From positions 118,329 to 182,328 of the forward strand of contig CAXAMN010013891.1 in assembly GCA_963970005.1 (NCBI GenBank): DNA of 64,000 nucleotides, given 5' to 3'. Source of the DNA: Durusdinium trenchii. Its lineage: Eukaryota; Sar; Dinophyceae; Suessiales; Symbiodiniaceae. The stretch's first letter is position 1. Each line of letters starts with the position of its first letter. The notes below the pieces were generated by a model. That model ran no database searches. It was not told the DNA's origin and saw nothing but the letters and a program-made list of their open reading frames with translations. A program made the position numbers and the translations under genes. Shown one piece after another: positions 10,701 through 19,700 of the stretch.

Positions 10701-13700
10701 ATTCAGAGGATCACAGACTGTTACTGGTACTGGGCGGTGTCTGGGGGCGCACTACTTGTTGGCTGAAGTCAAGAAGATTCATTGGGAAGGTTTTTGGAAA
10801 CAATAAGCTACTAGGCGCTTCTGGCCTTACTACTAGGAGCAAGGACGCTACTAGGGGCTCCTGGCCTCGCTACTAGGAGCAGTCTTACTACTGGTAACAA
10901 GAAGCTTTCTAGTGTTGCTGCCGTGGGGTTGGTCAACATGTGACATGGTAGGTCGGGTAGGTGGTGGTCTTCGGACCTGTGAAACAGCTGTGATACAGGT
11001 TTGTCCTCCCTGTGAGCATTCCATGGGAAAGATACCCGGATCATCACCTATCATGCCTTTTCCCTTTATCCGAACCCTCGGATTTCCACCCAGACAGAAG
11101 ACATCCTGCACCACTTTGAGGCATAGCTCATCCACACAGACCAGCAGCCCACACCCCCATACAATGTTGTGTCATGTAGGTAGGTGGTGCAGGATTTTGT
11201 CCTTGAGACCTATCCGGCGATGTCAGATATGTGAGACAGCCTTCGAATGTTGAAGAAGAAGTGCGAGAGTTCGATATATCTATCGTCCTCACAGAGTGCG
11301 GTGCAGGATTTCTTCCGTCAACGGTCTGGACACATCAAACTTGTGGCACCATATTGACCAGCCCCACCTCAGCCAGACGTGATTGGACCAGCAACTGGCA
11401 GATGTTCGGCATCTTTGAAGCAACACCCAGTTTTTGTGCCGGGACCGCTGTGATCCCCGTAGCTGAGAGCTGGCCTCGGGGCCCGAAAAAGGTCATCCGC
11501 AGATGCCGCAGAGAAGGAGATTTGGGTATTGAAACCCGGAGAGGCCCCAAAGACCTCCTGTCCTGGGCAATAGAGCGAAACCCATCAGTTGGGTGTTTGA
11601 TTTGGGGGGGTCCCAGTGAGGTGAAATACCAACCTCCGACCAGTCGCAACGCCGCCAAAACCCCATTGGTTGGGAGGTCTCCCTATGGCCCTATGCGCAC
11701 CCAAGATGCTTTGATCAGCACGACTCGACCCTTCACACCCCGAGGTCGGTGAGCCTAGGGAGCGGTGGTGGTATGATGCTTATGATGCCCAGCTGGGCGG
11801 TAAGTGCCCTTCAGTAGTCTCACAAATGGGTCGTTCCAACCGTTTCAGAATGTTTCACCATCATTGCAAAAAGGGGCTATCAGTTTCCACCCAACCAGAA
11901 CTAGGATCACTTCCAGGAGAATGAACCATCACTCGCGAGCGATTAGTCAGAATCAGACTCGCGTCGTGTGGCTGAGGTACATGCTGTCAGTGGACAACTT
12001 GCTCCTTGTTGCAGAGTTTCTTCGCATCTCTACCCCACAGCCGGGCTTCGATGATGAGGGCCCCCGAACCAGCACGTGTGGTAGCGCTTCTTGCAGCATG
12101 CTCGGTATGGAGAGGCTCTCAGAGTCCATCATTTTGATGAAGTGTTCCCCTTCACCCTGCGCAGCGAACAGAGAGATGTGAGAAATGACGGACCGTCGGC
12201 ATGTGTTGCCCCTTTCTTGCCAAAATTGCATTGCTCGTGTCACCGAGCAACGCAGGACAACGCCGAAAACGCCGAAAACGCGAGCGACACCGTCAAAGGG
12301 ATCGTCCCCTGCGACTGATGATGGATTCCTCCTTCAAACAGCGAACAAAGTGGAGCCAAGATGGCGCCAGAACTGATCTTTGATGTTCTTTTGTCGGAAA
12401 CCCAGCCACTTCCCTGTCCCGCGCACCTAGCGACTTGGAAAGCCCCACAACTACTTCGTGTCCTGCACGTGAGAGGCTCCCATCTTTGAGCCTTTGCCTG
12501 GTGAGGTCGTACTAGTCTCCACCAGGCATTTGTTTATTAAAAGGGTTCCATCTTGCATTACGTTGCAAAGCTGCAAAAGCCTCTGAACTTTGGGTGGCCC
12601 ACCCATTCTGAGCCCCTCCAGGTTTGTCTTTCAGCTGGTCTTCAAGTCCTATGCCACCCCAGAGTCTCACGTGGAGGGCGCGCTCTTCTGGGGCATCGCT
12701 GCGGCCATCTTGCTCCGCCTGGGCTTCTTCGGGGCGGCTCGGTGATCGGTGTGAGGCGGTGGGAGGCATGAAACTGGGAGCTGTTTACAGGAAAAACCAT
12801 AGAAATAATATGTCATATGATGAAATAAGAAAACGTCATGGATTGCTCATGTTTTTTTTAGTGGATGTCCATGCCTTTACTTCGAATTGGGTGCGAAAGG
12901 ATCGAACGTGGCGCCAGCGATGAATGAACAGATTTTCATGTGGAAGTGTCGAAGAGGAGGTAGCCAAAGAGTCAGGTCGACGTTTTACCCAACAGATGAA
13001 CCTCTGATGAAGAACTTCTTTTCCTTGGGTGCTCCAAGTCAACGATGTCTTAGTCTATCAGTCTATAGGCACGAGATCAACCCGATCAACCCCAAATAGA
13101 TCCAATTTTAGATCCGATTTGCCCCAAATCGCCTCCCCACGACCCGATCGCCGTCCAGTTCCGCCGTCCGCCGTCCAGTTCCGCCGGGCACCGCCGTCCG
13201 CCTACTGAGGTGGGCACGTCGCTTCTGGCCATGGGCTTCGTCTCGAGGTTGGTCTTCGGCGTGCTACTCATCTACTCGGGCATCAAGGCCTTGTTCGCAC
13301 GCGCGCGCCAGCAAAAGCGCGCCAGCATTCGCGCGGGAGGTCTTTTGGGCGCTTTTGGGGTGGATGATGGGGAGTCTGAGCGTTGCCTGGAAACCATGGC
13401 AACCAGATGCAACCCTATGCAACGTCGAACTCCAGGTTTTTGCCACCGAAGCTAAGCACAACTGGAAGGTCACCTCAAACATAGGCCATATGTGGTTTCC
13501 CGGACCTCGCAGTCCGATGGAATTCCGCAGTCTCGAGGCCATCTTCAACAAGCCCTCGTGAACTGGTCACTGTTGGCTCACGCATCAAGGACGACCGTCT
13601 TTGGTGTTGGGTCAACAGCCTGAGTTGGTGGTTTGATCTTCACCGACCCAGCGGAGGGTCAGTCGAGTCTAAGCCCTCTTCCCTCGGTTCCAAGGAGCGG

Positions 13701-16700
13701 ACGAGGTCAGACGAAACCTCACGAGGTCAGACGAAAGGTGAAGAAGGTGGTCAGAAGCACCATTCCCCATTCCGGCGCTGCTTTCAAGGGAGAAAGATGG
13801 GGATTTTGTGAGAATTCAAAGTAGATGGATGGCACAACTCCCATCTAAACCGCCTTTTGGAGACTGTGCCATCTACTCTCAATCCACTTCTTTGGCAGTT
13901 TTTGAGGCTTGTGTAGGCCGAGCCTCCGGAGATGTCTCAAACAAAACACCAGAACTGGCAAGAGCGAGTCCGGGCTACTTTACTGATTCCAACTATACAA
14001 CATAACATATGGTTAGAAGTTTTCAAGAAGAGGAGTTTTGCATGTGTAGGAACACCATCTGATCTCAAAACTCTGCCTCTAGCAAACATGTGAGTATGGT
14101 GGGGGAGGTGTGCATGGTCATCAACATGCCACGTAGCTCTTCTTGGATCACGCAGCACCTTCACGCTTCTGGAGGCCTTTTGGGACGAGGACAAAGAAGA
14201 GGCACAGGGGGTTTGAACAGGGGTTGGACAATGGCCTGGATGCGAGTTGCAAACAGCTGTTGTCTCCAAGCAGAAATGCTCATCATCCCTCCACTAGACA
14301 AAGCATCTTTCAACCCGGGCCGGATGCCCCTGTCATTTCGCCCTGTCACCTCATATTTGCAAGGCCCCAGACGCCAAACCGAGCCGTGGGCCAAGTCGTT
14401 CGGACGTTTGTAGGATCCGCGGAAGAACCTGCTGGTGCGTTGTGTGGCACGTCACCTGCCGCTCCACGACCGCTACACCGAGGCAGCCGACCGCGGCATG
14501 GGCGGGGTCTCACAGGCAGAAAAGCAGGAGGTCTGGGTTGAGTGGTGATTCTGCCACGAGGGTCAGGGCAGTATTTAGTATTTGAGGATATTTGAGGTGG
14601 TTGACTTGATAAATCTGCTTCTAAGGAATGGTTGCTTGGGGTTGGCCAAGTGGGCCCGCCCGGGTGACTTAGTGTGAATTCTCCTCGAAATCCATGGAGT
14701 TTTAGCCCCATGAAGTCGGACTATTGACGTCGATCAGAGGGTTTCTTCTGACCCCAAACAAGTGAGTTGACTTTCTGGGCACCAACCATCCCTCCAAGCA
14801 GCATCCTGTTGGAATCCCTGGGGTGGACCTGGATGTCCCTTCGCATGGCTTGAAACTTCCTCCTCAGGGAGCTGGTGGGAAGGCCCTTTTTGATGTTGGA
14901 ATCAGAATCCCACTGGCTCTAAAGGGGGTTCAAAGTTCAAAGAAACACCAAAAAACAACAAACATGAACCAGGACCTTCAAAGTGACCTCTTTGGAGTCT
15001 CTAAGTGACCTTGTACAGACCTAAGCGACCATCAAAGGGTCACTTTGAAGGTCCTGGAACATGTTGTTCTGTTTTGTTTCATTTTCCCCTCACCCGGGAA
15101 GGGAACTCCACTGGGGGAACCCGGCAGGAGCCTATCTTCTTCCTCCACGTGGAGGAGTTGCCGCCTGCTGTGGAGCTGGCTCCCGTGGCCGTTCCCACCG
15201 GCGCTGCTGCGGGGCTTGGCCCAGCGCCGAAGGTGCTTGGGATGAGAAAGACCGAAGAATTGGAGCTGCCGCTGGGCGAGAGTTGGATGGTTTTTTTCTG
15301 GTCAGGTGGTCGTAAGGCCCAGGGCTGTTTGGTGGATCGCTCATGGGAATGGCTGATTCGATCCCGCTCTCGTGGTCACGGTTCAGTGGATGGTCACGGT
15401 CATGGGGGTTTTACACCCACCTACCCAATCCGCGGTCGGTGGGGTCGGTGGTTGGACCGGAAGTGGTTGGTCGGTGGCAAAGATGAAGAAAGCTTTGGGA
15501 CATCTGGAAGCAACAACGTGAGTTTGCAAGAGACATGCTGGTGAAGCAAGAGTATACTTTCCTGAGACACTTTTAGAGAAATAGAGAGAGAGAGAGAGGT
15601 GAAGGCTGAACTCAATATATTTAATGCTAGACCCAACCTGCAAGTGATTCTTTTCGAGTGCCGAGTCGTTTCACTCCGAGCCAAGCTGTGCCCAACCATT
15701 GGAGTTGTAGTTGGGGCACGCGATTTTGCTGTGTACACCTTGGCTTGCCTTTCTTGTATTCTGTTGAAGACATCCTTTCGTAACGCAGAAGCTTTTTTTT
15801 TTTAAATAACTCCTATCACTTGGTAGCACAATCATTCTCCTTCCACAAGCTTTTCCGAGACCAATGGCCCAGGCGGATTTCCAAGTTGAAAGAAGGTCTT
15901 ACTCACCTGTTGTTGAGCTATAGTTGCCTTCGCAACTTCGGAAAGGAGTGTAGGCCACGAGCCAGCTTGCCTGATGGGGAGTTCAAATCATGTAGCCCTG
16001 CAGACTGATGTTCAGCATGTCGGGCAAGACTACTTCAAAGTGACGTCTTCTCCAACCCTTGGGGTCCGTGACCCTCAGCAACCCATGTGCCAATGACTTC
16101 TTTCCAGGCCCCCCGGTCACCTGGGGAACATCTCCCAGTCACTTGCCAAGCTTCCTCTCACTGCCAGCCCACTCGGACCCTTCGGTCACCTTCGGTCCAC
16201 CGCCACTCGCCACGCCGCAGCAACCGAGGCACGGGATGATGGACGTCGAAGACGCCTCGGCCCAGGCGGTCCAGCGGTGCGTCCGGTCCCTGGCAGTTTC
16301 CTCGGCCAAGGACGGTGTCGTTGGAGCTTTTTTGGGTCTCCAGAGGTTCCAGGATGGTCCAGGATGGTCCAGGTGTGGCTTCAATTGGGATGGCACCCTA
16401 GTTGCACAAGTTTGGTAGGTCCTGCGTCCTGTGCTATGACCCACTTAGTGAACAATCTGTAGCTGAAACTCTGCCCCCTGGAGGCTTCAAAGCTTAAAAG
16501 ACTGAAAGCGCCTTGGCTGGAGGCAACCATTGAATGGGGAGAAGGGGTTAGAGGGACCGGGCATCCATTGGGAACAGGACGTCGTTGTCTCGGTTTGCCT
16601 TGCGCATGTTCCCAACAGCAGGCCTAGTGGCCTTGGATCCTGAAGTCAAGGATCAAACAATGCAGAGATCTTTGATCTTTGCGGTGACATCCTTCGGTGT

Positions 16701-19700
16701 TGCGGGCGATTTCCACTTCCAGCTGCACTCACCGAAGCAAAACAGCTTTTCAAGTGTTTTCATGGATGGCTACTGGGCCGCCGGATCATTTTGCATTTTG
16801 TATGTGTCTTTAGCTGAGGAGAATGTCTTTTGGTCACCAAACATGACCACCACCTAGATCCTGGGGTCACCCTAAAAACCGTCAAAAGGACACCTTGGAT
16901 ACATTGCTTGGGCCCCTCAAGTCTCAAGCATCTGCTAGTTAGTGGTCAAGGCGACGGCTGGCAGTCGGCAGCCAGTGGTCAGAGTTTTGGGACCCCTTGT
17001 TCTGTCATAGACCAGTTAGTGCCAAAAGCACTTGACCAGACCAGAGTGAGCAAATTCAGCGAACGGCCACTTCACATGAACCGAACGCCTGAGCAAATTC
17101 AACAACAGACCGGCACTACCTGGTAGGTCTAGCTCAAACCATGCAACATCAGAAGTCTTGTTTTTTTCAATCCCAACGACTCTTCCCTGACCACCACGCT
17201 CTAATCCGGCATCGGATTGGGGGGCGTACGAAGGCGTTACCAGCAAGACACCCCTCCAGGTGACACCGCTCTTCTTGGTCGTGCTCACCTTGGCGGTGAT
17301 CGACGTGATCTTTGCCGTCGACAGCGTGCCGTCGACAGCGTTGGACGGACGGTGCCGTCGAGCGAAATGGCGGTTCCGATGGTTCCAAGAGGAGTCTTTT
17401 CTGGCTTGACGGATTCGGGTTTTGTAAGACACTGACGTGCGATGGTTTCTATCTCCAACGAGCCAGCCAGGATGGGTACAGAATCAGCTTCTTGAAGATT
17501 GGAACCACCAATCGGTGTCTTTTCCTCGCAAACCTCCTGGGTCCTCCACTTGGTGGGGCCGCCAACCCACATCTTTTGCCATAAATCGGTTCACCGAGCC
17601 GAGAGTGGCTTTTCCCATCCTGGCGATTTTCCGCCGTTTGAGCAGGGGGTTGGTCTCAACTTCGACCAAACAGTGGGAACCCAACATGTTCCAACAGTGG
17701 TACATACTACTAGGAGCATTCGACCCATCCCATTTGACTGGCCAAAGTAGAGAGGTATACCCCAGTGACTGGGTGAATTTCAAAGGGATGGCTTTACTCT
17801 TTTGGAAGGCCCGTTGTGACTGCCCAACTGGACGAACACGATAGGTTAGGGTGTGAAACACACTTTTCGCGACTGAACCCGAACTCTCTCGTCGGCTGTG
17901 CGCGTTGGTACTTTAGTGGAGTCAAGAGATCAACGGAGGCGCCCCTGAACGTATTGTGGTTCAGTCGCACATGCCCGAGTATTTTCCCTGCAAAACCTCC
18001 GTGGGTCTTCAGAAGACCCTTGGTTTCTGGTCCCACCTGGGTCACTCGCTCGTTCGACTCGGTGAAGGCTCTACCCGCCCTGCTCCGCCCCAACTGCTCC
18101 AGGTCACTGCCAAGGTCTCGTCGGTCCACAGCTTCGACCCTTCAGTGGCCTGGGGCAGTCGACGCGACGCGACGCGAACGCGACGCGGAGCCAAGTCTTG
18201 GACGGACTTGGGAGGGTGGCAGATGCATTCAGAATCTGCCCCAAGTGTGATCCGGTCTTGGACCGGGGGGGGGGGGTGGCAGGGGCACATTCTTCTTTCC
18301 CGCCCGGAGGGTAGACCACTGGATCAGCCTGGCGTCGGGTTTTCGGAGTTGGAGTGACTGCCCAAGGCACCAGGTAACCAAAAAGAATCCCCAAGTGGAT
18401 CTCTGTGGTCGGTACCTGTGGTTACCTGTCAGAACAAGGCAACTTGTGCTACTACAACACACCTCGTTGTCCGCTTCTACCGGTGCCTGGTTTACTGGTG
18501 GCCCAAGTGTTTGTTCCTGATAGGTGATTTGGCTGTGTAGATTGTGTAGATAAAGACTACCGTGTTTAAATCCACGGTTTTCAGAAGATGCCATGCATGG
18601 CATCCGCTTCGCCACTGTACATTCGGCACACCTGCAGTGGCGAACAAAAAAGGGTTCGCCACCAAAGAGAATCTCCTCAACTCGCGAACCACTCGAGGTG
18701 AGTTTCTTCCTGAACCTCTCCTCATCGGCGTTTGCCATGTTTGTCCTGCGCAGCTTATATTTGGACACCCGGCGGTTCAGAAGCGGTGACCAGTTTTTCG
18801 TTCCTGTTTTCACGGGTGAAAACAAGGCTTCCATTTGACCATATATGAGGACCTGGTGGACCTGGTGAGGTAGTGTCATCAGTGGTGGTCGGAAGATGTT
18901 GGAAGCCTATAGGGATAATGCGGAAGCATGGTCCCACCAGCATGTCCAGCTCCCCAAACTGGCTGCCATGCGTCCCTTTCACGTTCACTCGCATCGTTCA
19001 CGTTCATTCCCACCTGGAGAATGGGCCGTTTTCCGTTGGGTTCGGGTGACCCGCGCACCCTCGGGCTCCCACACGGAGCCCGGAGGACGCGTCCAACACC
19101 ACCGTCCGCACGTTCAGAGCGGACCGGACCGCCACAGCCATGTAGGTGATCGTAGGTAGTTTTCGCTTAGTGGGAAACAGGGGTTACGGTCCTTAGTAGG
19201 AAACAACAGGAAACAAGTAAAACAGGCACAGTTTTCTTAAGCCCTGTGCATGAAGCTGCCATGTAGAAGGTCGATGCATTAACGACTCTTCAGAGAAAAG
19301 TGGATCTACCCTTCGTGAGCTTTTGTGCATCTCCAAAGCCCCTTCTACCCCTGTCCCCCAATGCAAAAAGGACCTTGTGGCACAAACAGATTGCCACGCC
19401 CTCGCAGGTCGGCCCTCGCAGGTCCCGCCACGGGGGGGGGGTCCCCGGCATTTGTCCGGTTCCGCCGGTTGAAATGGACCAGTTTAGGTCGTGGACCTGC
19501 TGACGCAATCCTTTCGCTTCCTCAAGCGCCCCGGTGGAGCGCGGGAGATGTGGGAGACAGGCATGGGGAGGGTTTCCCAGGCGGGAAACCGGCCATCCAA
19601 AGTCATATGTCCATTCGCCCGTGCAGATGTTTCACAGCGATGGGCAGGCCGAAACAATCATGGTTTACATCCTCCTACGGCTGTGGGTGTGGTCACTTCC

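Larger units (their letters stand above)
7837..11976 (+). other. TerC intron 1 (4.1 kb, GC donor), hosting another gene
   Basis: The intron starts gcaattt after a split Glu codon (ga|g) and ends gctgag before gtacatg. It joins FLE to YMLSVDN, which are contiguous in TerC proteins. It contains the complete MGC gene (8472-10617) and two repeat clusters. The remainder, including a 173-codon frame at 11231-11752, has no recognisable coding signal. Confidence 0.75.

Noticed and set aside
8239..10890. Repeat clusters as a CRISPR array
   Set aside because: Units are tandem without unique spacers of constant length, and the context is a eukaryotic intron.
11231..11752. Plus-strand open frame of 173 codons
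   Set aside because: It lies in TerC intron 1, lacks codon bias and motifs, and is not bounded by good splice sites.
18262..18280. Run of nine or more g as a structural element
   Set aside because: A simple homopolymer in an intron; nothing around it supports a function.
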